Part shown: positions 32,471-45,729 of the stretch, in pieces
Numbering within the stretch: position 1 is the first letter of the stretch
Layout: each line of letters opens with the position of its first letter
Source: Owenia fusiformis
Taxonomy: Eukaryota > Annelida > Polychaeta > Sabellida > Oweniidae
Reading direction: 5' to 3'
Assembly (NCBI GenBank): GCA_903813345.2
Contig: CAIIXF020000008.1
Span: forward strand, 9,515,278-9,579,277
Length of the DNA stretch: 64,000 bases
Translations under genes and position numbers: made by a program
Notes under the pieces: generated by a model
Told to the model about the DNA's origin: nothing
The model's input: only the letters and a program-made list of their open reading frames with translations
Databases searched by the model: none

Positions 32471-33492
32471 CGAGGGGTGATCAATAAGAAATGGATGCTT
32501 TTTAACACAGATACTTTTTATCGACGAATCCCTTTGATTTTTTTACCAGTGATAGTTCATTCAATTATCTATCAATTCTGAAGATTTGAAGACAAAATAT
32601 TTAATGAATGTTATGTTGATATATCGTTATTTCCTTGAAGGAGATACAGGTACCCCGGGACTGACATTTACGTCACATATTTAGTTTTTAACGAGTCTGG
32701 CATATTTCAGTTAGATTTGAACTTTTTGATATGCAACAAGTGTTGTGTTGTTTGAAATATTTTGCTGACTGGTAACACATAAACGGCAAGTATTGTGATG
32801 TCAAAGTGTTGTATGGTTGGCGTTTGCAGGTCAATATGAGAAAACATTGTGGAAGAAGGGGTTGGTTTGAGAAAGGAGCACCCTACTCCATATGGACAAT
32901 GTACCTGCCCAAAGATCTCAAAATGTTCAGAATACAATATCCCTGGACCTCAACTGAGCCCTTGGCCAATGCACCATTTGTCCAGATCTGCCCACATGTG
33001 ACTTATTTATTTATATACTAGTATTACTAATTTCTATAGAGAAAGGAAGCAGGTTTAATGACATTGATGAAACAAAACAAGCTGTCTCACTGCATCTTGC
33101 TTCCAAGTCAGAGAATGGATTCGACCTTGTCTCACAATCTTGGGTTAAGAGGATGAGGTAGTGTGTACATGTAGCACTTGATGGAACCTATATGGCATAT
33201 CAAAACAGTGAAATTCATGACCATCATGGTTAGTTTTGTTCAGCCTGCATTCAACTGCATTGCATGTTAAACAGAAGCTTCAGAATGTGTGACGTTATTT
33301 CGGTCCCGGGGTACCTATACCTCCTTCACGGAAATAAAGATATATCAAAATGTATTACATGTTTTGCTTTCAAATCTTGATAGAGTTGATAGATTATTGA
33401 ATGATGTATCACTGGTGAGAAAATCAAAGGGATTGGTCTATAAAAAACATCTGTGTAAAAAAGCATCCATTATTGCATTTGATCATCCCTCA
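32471..33492. mobile_element. Mariner-like non-autonomous element, 1.0 kb
   Basis: Left end cgaggggtgatcaataag then aaatggatgctttttaaca; right end tgtaaaaaagcatccatt then tgatcatccctca in reverse. TA at 32469-32470 and 33493-33494. Longer arms also pair (ggtaccccgggactgac against gtcccggggtacc). The interior shows no transposase that I can recognise. CGAGGG-GATCA ends and TA duplication fit Tc1/mariner. Confidence 0.78.
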
Positions 33493-33920
33493 TATACCTT
33501 GCTATAATCATGTACATATTGTTTTCCATATAAGATATGGTACAGCTACTACAAGTACAAGTATATACTATTAGTGAGCCAATGAAAGTACATGTATGTA
33601 CATATTACTGGTATTTTAGTATTTTTCGAAAAGGTTTAGTTAGTTAGTTGAAGACAGTATTAGGTTTAGTTAAACTCTGCTTTTGATTTTCTTTTAATTA
33701 AGGGATTATGACATCAATGGCCATTTGGTGTTAAACAGAACATTGCTTTTGGGTGCAAAATCTGTCATTTTATTCATTTTGTGTTGCTTATGGTAACTGC
33801 TGTGTATATGATGTGTTATTGAATGATGTATACTGTAAATTGCTTTAATTTGGTATTTACTTTAAATTGGAAATTCACCACTTCACCAAATGGAGTTGAG
33901 AATGCTGATGTATTTTCACC

Positions 33921-34099
33921 CAGGCCCATAACCAGGGGGTTTGATGGGTTCAGTGAACCCCCTGGCCAAAAATTCTCTCATAATCATGCAGTTTTTTACC
34001 ATTCTGTGCACTTTTAAGTGTTATGGGCCATTGTCATAAGTGAACCTCCTGGAATTTCGATAAAAGTGATCCCCTTGACAAAAGCTGGCTATGGGCCTG
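33921..34099. mobile_element. Small TIR element, 179 bp, CAGGCCC ends
   Basis: Ends caggcccataaccagg and ctggctatgggcctg (inverted), flanked on both sides by tcacc, a possible 5-bp duplication. Fragments with the same ggcccgtagccagg end occur at 23515 and, weaker, at 40990. Confidence 0.7.
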
Positions 34100-35504
34100 T
34101 CACCTAAGAATAATCATGGCCTTGAGTTGTGGTTCATCCATCCAAAATCAAAGCTAAGACCAGAAATTTTAACCAAATTAAAGTGTTTTGTAGATGAATA
34201 CTACTACATTACATATACTAGGTTAACATATTGTGTATATCAGGGTCTATATATTGTATATATGAATTGTATATAATAGATATATTGTATATCAAAGTAT
34301 CTAACAAAACTAAATGATGATCATGTACTGCTCAAAGCGTATAAGTGTTATATTTATTACTTACATCTATTACTGCCCATTTTAAGATTATATTGCTTTT
34401 CCATAAATAATATGTAGATAAGAAATGAAATATGGGAGAGAAATGACGTGAAATTTTAGTGTTAATGTACTACTAGTTTCTGTTAAGATAACATGCTTGT
34501 TGGCTAATACACATGTTAATATACACTAAACAACCCACTGAATATTGTACATATCATCTTTTGACAGTCTTCAAGCACACAAGATTGAGCCAGTTCTTTC
34601 TTTCTCAATTTTGCCATTAAAACACAACCATCTTGACAGTGCAGCGTTTATTCTACGGGTATATTGAGAATCAAAATAGTATACAGATATATAAGGTATT
34701 CACAATAAGGTCACCCATCAGACATTTAAGATCATTTAATTTTTTAATTTCTCTAGCTGTGGGTTGTGTTCTCCATCTTGAATAAGGAACATTCATCAGT
34801 AATAAATATGGGTTACTGATGTGAATATTTTCTATGTTTTGTATCTGTATTTTCTCGGGGATTTGTACATGAAGTTAACATTTTGTGAGGATTTGATATG
34901 GTTTTTATCCCTATTTGTACATATTGATGATGTCATATAATCTGCTTGGATAAAACCAGTATCTTGTCCTCTCTACATGTTTAGTCATCTCTGTGACATT
35001 TATTTAGTTGGAAGAAGCAGCATACAAATACCTCGAATATCTGTAGGATGATTTTGTTCAAATGGCACTGCCTTTTCGATGCAATGCATATGTTGTGGAA
35101 AAATGGCCACCAAAATGTGATCAAATCTCTATTTTAAAGTATGTTGTTATTATTATTATTCAAATGAAATCAAATTAATTTAACAGTTTTCAAATACAAC
35201 TTCACATTTGTGTTAGTTGAAAAATTAGATTTAAAAGGATTTTTGGAATAAGAAAGTATGTTTTGTTAGTTGGGCTTTGCTTCTTCATGGAGTTTATATT
35301 GTCTAGTCTTATATTTTGTATATATGTATGTATATATTGGCATGATTGATTTCCTAGTTCACGGGGTTATGATTCTGCAAGACAAGATCCCTTAACAACT
35401 GGAAGAGTTCTGTTTTTACATGGCAAGACCCTTTCACTATTGTACCATGCTACACTAAACTGATCTACTAAAAGTGTCACAATGGAGAAGACATTAGCTG
35501 ATTA

Positions 35505-38097
35505 TCCCACTGAACGAAGTTCATGGGGATATAAGAAAGTCGTCTGTTCGTCCATCCATTTGTCTGTCTGTCCATCCTTCCGTCCATCCGTCCGTCTGTC
35601 CAGGTAATAACTCAAATACCGGTTACAAATTTGATTCAGATTTTATAGGCTTATGCCTTATGGGTGTAGGACCTCTGCTCAAGAAGGAATTTCAATATGG
35701 CTGCTCAATTCAAAATGGCTGCCATTTTTGTAAAAAATATAATGTTTGATAACTCAAATAGTATTTGACCAATTTGGTTCAAATTTTATATGCAGTTGCC
35801 TAGGGACAAAGGAGTCTTGCTCAAGAAGAGATATTCAAGATGGCCACTGAATATCAAGATGGCCGCCATTTTTTATCGCACTTTGAAAAAGTGCTATATT
35901 GTCGTCGTCTTGTGCTGTTGGGCGGGCGGGCGGGCGGGACATAAACCAAATCTTGTCATCAAATTTCCAGGATAACTGCTTACCTGTTCAACTTGAAATT
36001 TTTACAAATGCAAGAGCAGACTAGTACCAAGATCTGATTAGGTTAAGGGCATGCTGGGTAAACTACGTGGTGGCCATTTTGAATTTTTCAACAAATCTTG
36101 TCATCAAAATTCCAGGAAAACCACTTATCCGTTCAACTTGAAATTTTTACAGATGCAAGAGCAGACTATTGCCAAGATCTGATTAGGTTTTGGGTATGCT
36201 GGCTGAATGACATGGTGGCCATTTTGAATTTTTCAATTTGGCAGCCATTTTGAATTTTTCAACTTGCTCCAAATTGACTAAATTTTTTTTTAAAAAACAT
36301 CTACAAGTTCTCAGAAGTTCAAATCTGACCTTAGATTTCAGATTTGACCTTTCATTCACCTTCAGTGACCTTGAAAAGGTCAAAAAAGTTGATTTTCTAA
36401 ATTGATATTTTGGATTTAAATTTAGGTCAGCTTAATTACAAAACACCTACTGAGGTCTGAAAAAGTGAAATTTTCAAGGTCGAAGGTCAAGGTCATTAAA
36501 CTAGGTCACAAATGATGTTATCCAAGTTTCTCAAAGTTTGAGACTACAAATCAATTCTTGTCATCAAAATTCCAAGAAACCCGCAAACCTGTTCAACTTG
36601 AACTTTTTACACATGCAATAGCAGACTAGTGCCAAATTCTGATTAGGTTAAGGGCATGCTGGGTAAACTACGTGGCGGCCATTTTGAATTTTTCAACAAA
36701 TCTTGTCATCAAAATTCCAGGAAAACCACTTATCCGTTCAACTTGAAATTTTTACAGATGCAAGAGCAGACTATTGCCAAGATCTGATTAGGTTTTGGGT
36801 ATGCTGGCTGAATTACATGGTGGCCATTTTGAATTTTTCAATTTGGCGGCCATTTTGAATTTTTCAACTTGTTCCAAATTGACCAAATTTTTTTTTTAAA
36901 AACATCTACAAGTTCTCAGAAGTTCAAATCTGACCTTAGATTTCAGATTTGACCTTTCATTCACCTTCAGTGACCTTGAAAAGGTCAAAAAAGTTGATTT
37001 TCTAAATTGATATTTTTTGGATTTAAATTTAGGTCAGCTTAATTACAAAACACCTACTGAGGTCTGAAAAAGTGAAATTTTCAAGGTCGAAGGTCATCAA
37101 ATTAGGTCACAAACAATGTTATCTAAATTTTCCCAAAGTTCAAGACTACAAATAAATTCTTGTCATCAAAATTGCAGGAAAACCGCTAACCTTGTCAACT
37201 TGAAATGTTTACAGATGCAAGAGCAGACTAGTGCCAAGGTCTGATTAGGTTTTGGCCATGCTGGGTGAATTGCATGGTGGCCAGTTTGCTCTTCAAAGTG
37301 CGATATTTATCACTGTGTGTCTTGTTGTAAAAACCCGTAATCCTTGATAACTCAAATACCAGTGAATGGATTTGGTTCAAATTTTACATGCTGATGCCTA
37401 GGGACATAGTAGCTCTGCTCGTGAAGGGCTTCTAAGATGGCAGCTAAATTACAAAATAGCTGCCATTTTTCGTAAAAGAATGTAATCTTTGATAAATCAA
37501 ATACTGGTCAATGGATTTGGTTCAGATTTTATATGCTGTTGCCTAGGGAAAAAGGAGCCTTGTTAAGAAGAAATTTTCAAAATGGCTGCTGACTTTCAAA
37601 ATTGCGGCCAAAAAATGTTATCTTTGATAACTCAAATACCAGTCGACAGATTTGGTTCAAATTCTATTTGCTGATGCTTAGAGACAAAAGAAGTCTGCTC
37701 AAGAAGACATTTTCAAGATGGTTACTGAATTTCAAAATGACAAATCTGGTTTCAATTTTATATCCTGATGGCCAAGGAAGAAGGAGATCAGCTTCAGAAG
37801 AAATTTCAAAGGTGTCAGCTGAATTTCAAAATGGCCGCCATTTTTCATAAAAAGGTAATCTTTGATAACTCAAATACCAGTGGATAGATTTTGTTCAAAT
37901 TTTATATCCTAATGCCTAGGAACATATGATAGGTGGCAGCTGAATTTCAAAATGGCCACCATGTTTCATAAAATACATAATCTTGATAACTCAAATACCA
38001 GTGGATGGATTTGGTTCAAAGTTTATATGGCCGCTACGTCTCAAAACATGTTTTGCTCGGTGGGCTTTGCTGCTCCATGGAGTTGCTGTTTTTCTAG
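35505..38097 (+). mobile_element. Non-autonomous Helitron-like element, copy 2, interrupted by a nested element
   Basis: Starts TCCCACTGAACGAAGTTC after A (35504) and ends CTAG before T (38098). A hairpin (ctccatggag, 38072-38081) lies about 12 bp before CTAG, the standard Helitron 3' end. The interior carries tandem monomers with aagatggccac, gataactcaaatacc, ggatttggttcaaat and gatgcctagggac. The element at 35875-37324 sits inside one monomer. No Rep/helicase, so mobility would need a partner element. Confidence 0.72.
35875..37324 (+). mobile_element. Palindrome-headed Helentron-like element (GCACTTTG family), nested
   Basis: Head atcgcactttgaaaaagtgc followed by tatattgtcgtcgtc and a gggcgggcgggcgggcggg run; the tail repeats the half stem (cttcaaagtgcgatattt) and ends gtgtgtcttg. 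Interior: 2.3 tandem copies of a 606-bp unit (aactacgtggtggccatt at 36061, related copy at 36667) with AGGTCA/TGACCT motifs. The flanks are the two halves of a Helitron-like monomer (gccattttt and tgtaaaaac), so the insertion lies between T and T. Confidence 0.68.
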
Positions 38098-38859
38098 TTA
38101 TGATTTAGGAATATATTAAGTTGACCCTGTGACGGTATATTTACAGAATATACACAGTATTATCCAATTTTGTATCCTGTAACATGTTATATTCAATAAT
38201 TACTGTAAACTCACTCTGCTATCATCAGATATTCATGTGTATTGATATAATAATAATTTTAGCATTAAAATATTATGTTCAAAGGATTATGTGAAACAAT
38301 GTTCTTCCAGCTGGTATAACACAGAAACAAATCATATTTTTATCACGCATCAAAAACATCAAATTACTTCTCTTTAGTGATACTGTCCTTGGGACTAAAA
38401 TGTTATATGAATAACATGTTTTATCTTTAGACCAGATTTCTTCAGGTTTGATTTCTTCTAGATTATTTGAATTTTCAAATTAGCTTTAATTTAATCCAAA
38501 TTTGTCATAAGAAGCTATAATCATAATGATTAATAGATTAGTGAAGTTAGATATGTTAGACTTTGGTTCACATATAACAGACAGAAATTCTATAAACAGT
38601 GGAAATGAAGCCACTCTAAACACATGAATGTTAAAAAGTGTCTTAATACATATTTTGTTCAGGTTTGAACAAGTAAAGGGAATATTAGTATATTGTGTAT
38701 CCGGTTATCTTTGAGGTAGACTATACAATTGTATTAGAGAAGATGAATCCTTGTGTATGTTTATTTCAACCAGTTCATAATGTAAAATTGGGTAAAGTGA
38801 ACATCTAATTCTAGTTTATATGCATGTGTATTTCATACTCGAGTGGGTTTGGGGTAGAT

Positions 38860-38960
38860 ATCACCCGGGAATATATATCGTATCTGAGGAGCGGGCAGGA
38901 TATATTGTATATGTCCCGCTCCAGGCCAAATGCGGGCAGATATAATATATCCATCCCGCT
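38860..38960. repeat. Palindromic gggatatatc repeat
   Basis: Short arms cccgggaatatata, ggatatattgtatatgtcc and tcccgctcccggg, GC-rich for this window. Related in style to 39173-39338. Confidence 0.55.
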
Positions 38961-39172
38961 CCCGGGAATTTTTCAAAAGTTTAAAAAAGTTTGAATATCA
39001 AAAGTTTTAATTTTTTAATTTTAAAATTTAATTTTTTAAGTTTAAATGTTACAATTTTATTGTATTGAACAAAAAGAATATTACGAAAATGTTAAATATA
39101 AATATCTTGTCATTTGAAGAAGGTGGAAAAGGTTATATCTAACCTAAACCCACTCAAGTATGAGATACACCA

Positions 39173-39338
39173 GTTATGCACGGTCGGTTTGGATACATGG
39201 AATATCCCTTGGGATATATAATACATCTTCCCTCGGTCCCTTCGGTCCCTCGGGAAGATATATTGTATATCCCTCGGGATGATATATTGTATATCCCTCG
39301 GGATATTCCCTGTATCCAAAACCTCCCAGTGCATAACC
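39173..39338. repeat. Foldback repeat copy (GGGATATA family)
   Basis: Ends gttatgcac and gtgcataac, with tttggataca against tgtatccaaa; the core ccctcggtcccttcggtc then cctcggga is an interrupted palindrome, followed by two ggatgatatattgtatatcc-like blocks. Confidence 0.75.
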
Positions 39339-42300
39339 CCTATATATATACTAACTACAATTATATGCTTCACTTGAAATTATAGCTGCTTTATCATCAG
39401 TGGGTAATACAACAAAGCATCTCTGTGATCAAGTGAAACTTAAACATCTTTCTAAAAGTTATTTCAATAACAAATTGAGAATGTTTAATTAGCTACTTGG
39501 TTTGTATTTTTTCATATGCATACATGAATACTGAATAAGCTTTTTAAGGAGGGTTGGACTTTACTGATAGTTAAGCTACATGTATATACATCTATGAGAC
39601 ATTAATTCGGATGAATGTCATATATATGATACATGGCAGGTGAGTTCCAAGATCTATGGTCATTCATTCAAAATATGAAATTTGGGAAGAAAAATTAAAC
39701 ATATAGCAAATAATGAATTCTTTACATTACACTGAAAGATATATGTAGCAACCAAATGCAGGTACTGTAAATCAACTTTTTGAAAGCTTTCATAGTGTGT
39801 GTGTATATTTTGATTATGATTTTGTGCATTTTGAAAGCACACATATTCCGCATGTACACATTTTGATAATGAATAATGTGCATAGTAGCTAGTCTACACA
39901 TTTACTTTGTATTTAGGTTGGAAATTGTGCAATTAAAATGACATTGTTGTATATCTGAATGAATTATGAATAATTTTTCAAAAAAATTTGAATAATCATG
40001 TTTATAAAATTGGGTAGACTACTTCTAAATAGATAGTAATATTATATTAAACATGTTGCACATACACAAGGTACGTCATTTGTGCATATTAAATATATTA
40101 AATGAGTACAAGCTTAAGTTAATACATACATAATGCATAGGGATATATCTGCGATGATGTAAAAAATCTGTATTTTTGAATGGTCAGTGTTTGTAAAAGA
40201 AGAGGTAAAATGTACAAAAAAATAAAAAATATACTTAATTATGTAAAAAAACTTCTAACTTTCTGTTTGTTGTTACTAATTTCTAATTTTTGGGAGATGG
40301 TTATCAACTTTCCAAAATACATGTCATCATATGTGCCTACAGATGTGGAACTTGCAAAGTGATTGTTTATCGCAAAATTGTTATACAAGACTAGAATCAG
40401 TGTGTTAAAAATATAATGACATCTTATATTTTGACAAGCAGGCAAGTTCTGTTTACCAATAATAGAAATAATCTTGATTTACGTCATTAGATATTCTAAA
40501 CTCAGTCAAAGTGATATCATACTTGAAATCTACACGTAAAATTACATTAAAAAATAATGGAATGATTATTTATCAACTTTGAATGTAATTTTCTTTGAAA
40601 ATATGACTTCTTGGTCAGGAAGTTTCCCCATGATAAAAATCATATGTGAAATATCTTGTGTTGGACATATTTTCATTTGTATAATTTTCAGACACACATA
40701 ACATAAGGGAAAAATTAAGGGTTAAATGAAACTTGTTCCACTAATAATCTGATGCAAGTTCAAGGGAAACTCCTACTACATCTACCAAGTTATCTGACCC
40801 AAATAAGCCACCTGGTGATGAAACTGGTAACTACCTACTGTCATGTGGATTATTGAAAGACAGGGATCCTCAATTGAAACTGAGATTTACCAAGAGAATT
40901 GTGCTTCTGGCAGATAAAAAATAAATTAGTCTTAAGATGGTGGGTGTTTTTGATACCATAGAGAATTTCTGGTTCCATTTTTGTTCATGCCTGTAGCCAT
41001 GGAGGGTTTAAGGGGTTCATACGGATTCCTGGTCAAAAATTCCTGAAAATTCATTAATCAAATAAGATGAAATTCAACCATTCACTGCATTCATATATGT
41101 AGCGCTCGATGTAGCGTAATTGTTCTGTTCGTTTATAACAAGGGTGGATGTCTAAGAGCCAAATTATTTCATCAGAATATTAAAACACAAAGTGATTAGC
41201 CATTTACATGTAATTTAATTCTTAATAAGTTTTTACTGGAAAGTATCTTTTAGAATCAATATTTTATGATGATGTTTATGTTTAAAATTTAATCTCAAAT
41301 AAAATAAGATTAGTGTCAGAATGAAATGGATTAATTTTTCGACCTCAACCAAAATACTAGCTCTACTTAGTTTATGGCTTTGTTCTGTGGATGAAAAATG
41401 CCAAGTTTCACCAGCCTTGAATCAAAATTGGAGAAGTTATGACGCTTTGTATAAACAGTATACTTAAAAAACATTTAATACAACAAAGCTCATTTATGGG
41501 ACACCTCTAAATGCTAAAATTACAAATATTGTACATCACATACTTATTTCCTTGGTTGCATATCAATCTCATGGTCCTAAAAAGTAAATTGATATAAAAT
41601 TATAAATTAATTTTCGTATTTTCAAAAAGTGTGTGTCCTGTAAATTAATCTCGTAAATTAATTTAGGATTGCAATTAATTATAACGCAAGAAATATGAAA
41701 CCATGATCGGGAATATAGATATGCCTAAATATCTGTTGTATTAGCTTTGTCATAATATGTTTGCACATTCTTTTTAAATGGCATTCCCGTAAATTAGGGC
41801 CAAAATTTCCATTCTAAAATCCATAAGTTGGACTAACATTTCTGGACCCCATGTCATAAAAAGGCTTGCATTGTTTGTTGGATCAGGTATCAATATGTGA
41901 TTAGTTTGCGATCAATAACTTATTGATAAGAGGCTTACATACGAGATCAGGTTGAAGTGTCATCGTCTGACTCATAAATTAGATATAACTGAGTGAAAGA
42001 ATTCAAAGTTAAATTTCTGAAAGATTAAAAGATGGATCGTGAGGTAAAGTATTTTTTATGAAAGCTGTAGGCACAGGGGTGGGCGGGGGGGGGGGTTCTG
42101 TCACTAGAGCCCCATTTTGTTAAACGAAACATGTCATAATAGTAAAAGTTTGGCAACCTTAGGCATGGGGGTTAGGGTGTTTCATTTTTAAGAATGTTCT
42201 CAGATCACAACGGCCCTTTGACACAGGGTGTCAAATGGTGCTGGTAGTTCACTGACTTTTTTTAACAAAATCATTTAACTTTTCGACCTACTTTTCAATG

Positions 42301-43180
42301 GAAAACATTGTTTTGCACTTCTTTGCTGCTCATTTGCCAGGAATGGTTGGAACCATTTTAATCATTTGGGAATACATCAAAACACTTTCAATTGATGCAA
42401 ACTAGACTATTCAAGCACTTTTTATCGCAAAGATATTGCAGATCTACTGGCCCGGTGGTCTTTTGCAGTATGGGACGTCTATGCCATTTTCAATACCTCA
42501 AAATTTTCCCTCGATTATGGCCTAGTCACATAGCCCGGCCGATGAGGTTAGGATGAGCCAGCGATGCAATTTTCACCGAACTCGGCCGAACACAAGCCGG
42601 ACATCCGTGGCGTTTGTTGCTTAAAACCGCATCGGTGGTAGCTTGGTGAAATTTTAACTTCGGAGTTAAATTTCATCTGGCTCTCACCGAGCTCCCACAT
42701 CATGTCATCGCAGCCCCATCGTAACCACATCGGAAAACACGTCGGCCGGTGCATGGCCGAGTATCGGCCGGTGTCCCGTGCATCTGAGACAACCAGAGGA
42801 CGAGGTTTTTTAACGGACAGCGGCCGAGCTCCGACCAAGCTCCGGCCGATGTGGGACACAGCATCGGCCGGTCACTGTTCAAAGCCCGTTAACAACCCAG
42901 CCGGCGATTGCAACGGTGTCCTGTTACCTGCTCGGGTACCGGCCGTATTCCTTCCGATGTCCGGCCGACCTCCGGCCGGTAGTTGCTGCCACATCGGCAG
43001 AAAAAAACTACCATTTTGAGACAGACTCCGTACGGTCACTGGCGGGTGTTCGGTCCATCGCCTGAAGATGTCCGGATGGAGTCCATTCACGTCACCGAGC
43101 TCTGCTTCCGATGAGGAGAGCTCGGTGGCACCAAAAAAATCCACCGAGCTCTACCGATGCCGGACATCGGCCAGGCTATG

Positions 43181-44094
43181 TGTTACAGTAGTGAGCTACA
43201 TGTATATTATATTCTACTATATTCACCTATAGTTTAATTTGTAATCTATGCTTGCTGTATATGTTGAGCTATTCTTCATTAGAGATCTTAGGTCAAGGTC
43301 ACAATGACATTATACACTGTATCTTGTAAACAAAACTGAACTGAATGACTCATTAACCCTTGACCATCCAGATAGTTCTAGAAATTATAACCATTCATTA
43401 AAATTTAATCATGTCACTAAAGATGTCCAATCAAGATGAAGTTCCAGAAGATTCGTTTCTGGATCATTCTTTCACATTATAAAAAGAACAGCACAGTGAC
43501 TCTCTTTAGCAGATAAATTAAGTCATCATAACTGGACATCTACTCTGTAGCAGATAAATTAAGTAATCATAACTGGACATCTCAAAGGAACTAAATAAAG
43601 CAGAATTTCAAAGTTGATCAAAGGACATCTTCTAAGCGGAATATTACAGACACCTACTGTGGGAACATTTATAACTCTACAAACACACAACCTGAGGACT
43701 TTATTTGGACATATATTACAACATACACTATATACGGATTATCATATACATTCGTGGATTATCGTAAACATTTGTGGATTATTATCAAACATTTGTGGAT
43801 TATCATCAAACATTATTGGATACAAACATTATAGGATTACAACGAACATTATTGAATTATTACAAACATTGGAGAACTATTAACGATTATCGAAACATTC
43901 GTGATCTGGAACATTCTCAAGGATCGTCAACGACATTTATCGACATCAAGAATAAGCCGTATCATTGATTGGACATCACTTAAGTATTAAACCTCCTTTA
44001 TATTATTGTTATATTATTTAGTTTTCAAAATATAAATATATTGTTATCATATTTTAATTGCTGTTTTTACTTTCTGTTATTTTCGAACGTAACA
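43181..44094 (+). repeat. 5' LTR
   Basis: 914 bp. Contains a TATA-like box tataaaaag (43478-43486), aataaa at 43594-43599 and a run of about 25-bp tandem repeats (gtggattatcatcaaacatt type, 43735-43865). The ORF at 43614-43883 occurs identically in the other LTR and is not a gene. Confidence 0.95.
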
Positions 44095-44099
44095 GAAAT

Positions 44100-44117
44100 T
44101 GGGGGCTTGTCCGGGAT
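44100..44117 (+). promoter_or_regulatory. Primer-binding site (tRNA-Pro type)
   Basis: tgggggcttgtccgggat lies 5 bp inside the 5' LTR and differs at one base from the well-known proline-tRNA primer site of gammaretroviruses. It confirms strand and element type. Confidence 0.85.
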
Positions 44118-44804
44118 ACAACTATAACAAGCTAAAATACAAATATTTTAAAATTCAAAATCTAAAACTTGTATGTCAATGACAACTATACATGTATGTT
44201 ATTCAAGAGTCAGATATTGTAAATTATAATGATTAACTCATGAAGACTATATTATATGATAGGCAAATTGTATATATGTGATAACTGTCACTTTATTTTA
44301 ACAATACTGTATATAAAAACATTTGCCTAAATAGTGAAATTGATATTATATGAACAATAAGATTGTATCTAGATTATGTGAGCATTATAGGTGATCATTA
44401 AATAGTGTCACAAGATTACTTGATAACATGAGAGTGTACTATTAGAAATACTTACATAAGATCATGTGATAATTTAAAGCATTGTACTAGTTTTGTGTTT
44501 GTCAGACTCAAAAATTATGCTATTGCACATGTTATATGATCTATTGCGTGTATTGTTTTTATGACTTAATGCATAACTTATGTAGATATTATTGTAGTAT
44601 GGGATTATAAGAACATTATATGTTATTAGATTGTACTCACACTGTAACGATAGAAAGTATTATATACTTGTAAACATACTGCACATAAAACGACTATTGT
44701 AAACAAATATTATGTAAGTCTCAACCTCACTTTTAGAAATTGTAACGCTCGCTACTCAAGATATTATTGTAAAAGTTTTTCATTGCATTCAAAACTTTTC
44801 TTTT

Positions 44805-44815
44805 AAGGAGGGAGG
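44805..44815 (+). promoter_or_regulatory. Polypurine tract
   Basis: aaggagggagg immediately before the 3' LTR, preceded by a T-rich run; the expected plus-strand priming site. Confidence 0.9.
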
Positions 44816-45729
44816 TGTTACAGTAGTGAGCTACATGTATATTATATTCTACTATATTCACCTATAGTTTAATTTGTAATCTATGCTTGCTGTATATGTT
44901 GAGCTATTCTTCATTAGAGATCTTAGGTCAAGGTCACAATGACATTATACACTGTATCTTGTAAACAAAACTGAACTGAATGACTCATTAACCCTTGACC
45001 ATCCAGATAGTTCTAGAAATTATAACCATTCATTAAAATTTAATCATGTCACTAAAGATGTCCAATCAAGATGAAGTTCCAGAAGATTCGTTTCTGGATC
45101 ATTCTTTCACATTATAAAAAGAACAGCACAGTGACTCTCTTTAGCAGATAAATTAAGTCATCATAACTGGACATCTACTCTGTAGCAGATAAATTAAGTA
45201 ATCATAACTGGACATCTCAAAGGAACTAAATAAAGCAGAATTTCAAAGTTGATCAAAGGACATCTTCTAAGCGGAATATTACAGACACCTACTGTGGGAA
45301 CATTTATAACTCTACAAACACACAACCTGAGGACTTTATTTGGACATATATTACAACATACACTATATACGGATTATCATATACATTCGTGGATTATCGT
45401 AAACATTTGTGGATTATTATCAAACATTTGTGGATTATCATCAAACATTATTGGATACAAACATTATAGGATTACAACGAACATTATTGAATTATTACAA
45501 ACATTGGAGAACTATTAACGATTATCGAAACATTCGTGATCTGGAACATTCTCAAGGATCGTCAACGACATTTATCGACATCAAGAATAAGCCGTATCAT
45601 TGATTGGACATCACTTAAGTATTAAACCTCCTTTATATTATTGTTATATTATTTAGTTTTCAAAATATAAATATATTGTTATCATATTTTAATTGCTGTT
45701 TTTACTTTCTGTTATTTTCGAACGTAACA
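44816..45729 (+). repeat. 3' LTR
   Basis: Matches the 5' LTR with an offset of 1635 bp throughout, including the TATA-like box (45113-45121) and aataaa (45229-45234), the latter expected to serve as the element's polyadenylation signal. Confidence 0.95.

Larger units (their letters stand above)
43181..45729 (+). mobile_element. LTR retrotransposon, non-autonomous, complete with 4-bp target duplication
   Basis: Two direct repeats of 914 bp (43181-44094 and 44816-45729) that begin TGTTAC and end GTAACA; I found no difference between them. Flanked by tatg on both sides (43177-43180 and 45730-45733). The internal region is only 721 bp, without gag or pol, starting 5 bp after the LTR with a primer-binding site and ending with a polypurine tract. 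Orientation is plus. It must use proteins of another element. LTR identity implies recent insertion. Confidence 0.95.

Noticed and set aside
32806-33021. Possible transposase remnant in the mariner-like element
   Set aside because: The 71-residue frame has no DDE/D motif or helix-turn-helix pattern I could recognise.
42548-43144. Overlapping ORFs of 60-105 residues on both strands in the GC-rich block
   Set aside because: High GC lowers stop frequency; no domain pattern, and the block is a TIR element.
43614-43968. ORFs coding MIKGHLLSG and MDYYQTF proteins, present again at 45249-45603
   Set aside because: They lie inside the two LTRs, repeat exactly, and come from 25-bp tandem repeats; no gag, pol or host similarity.
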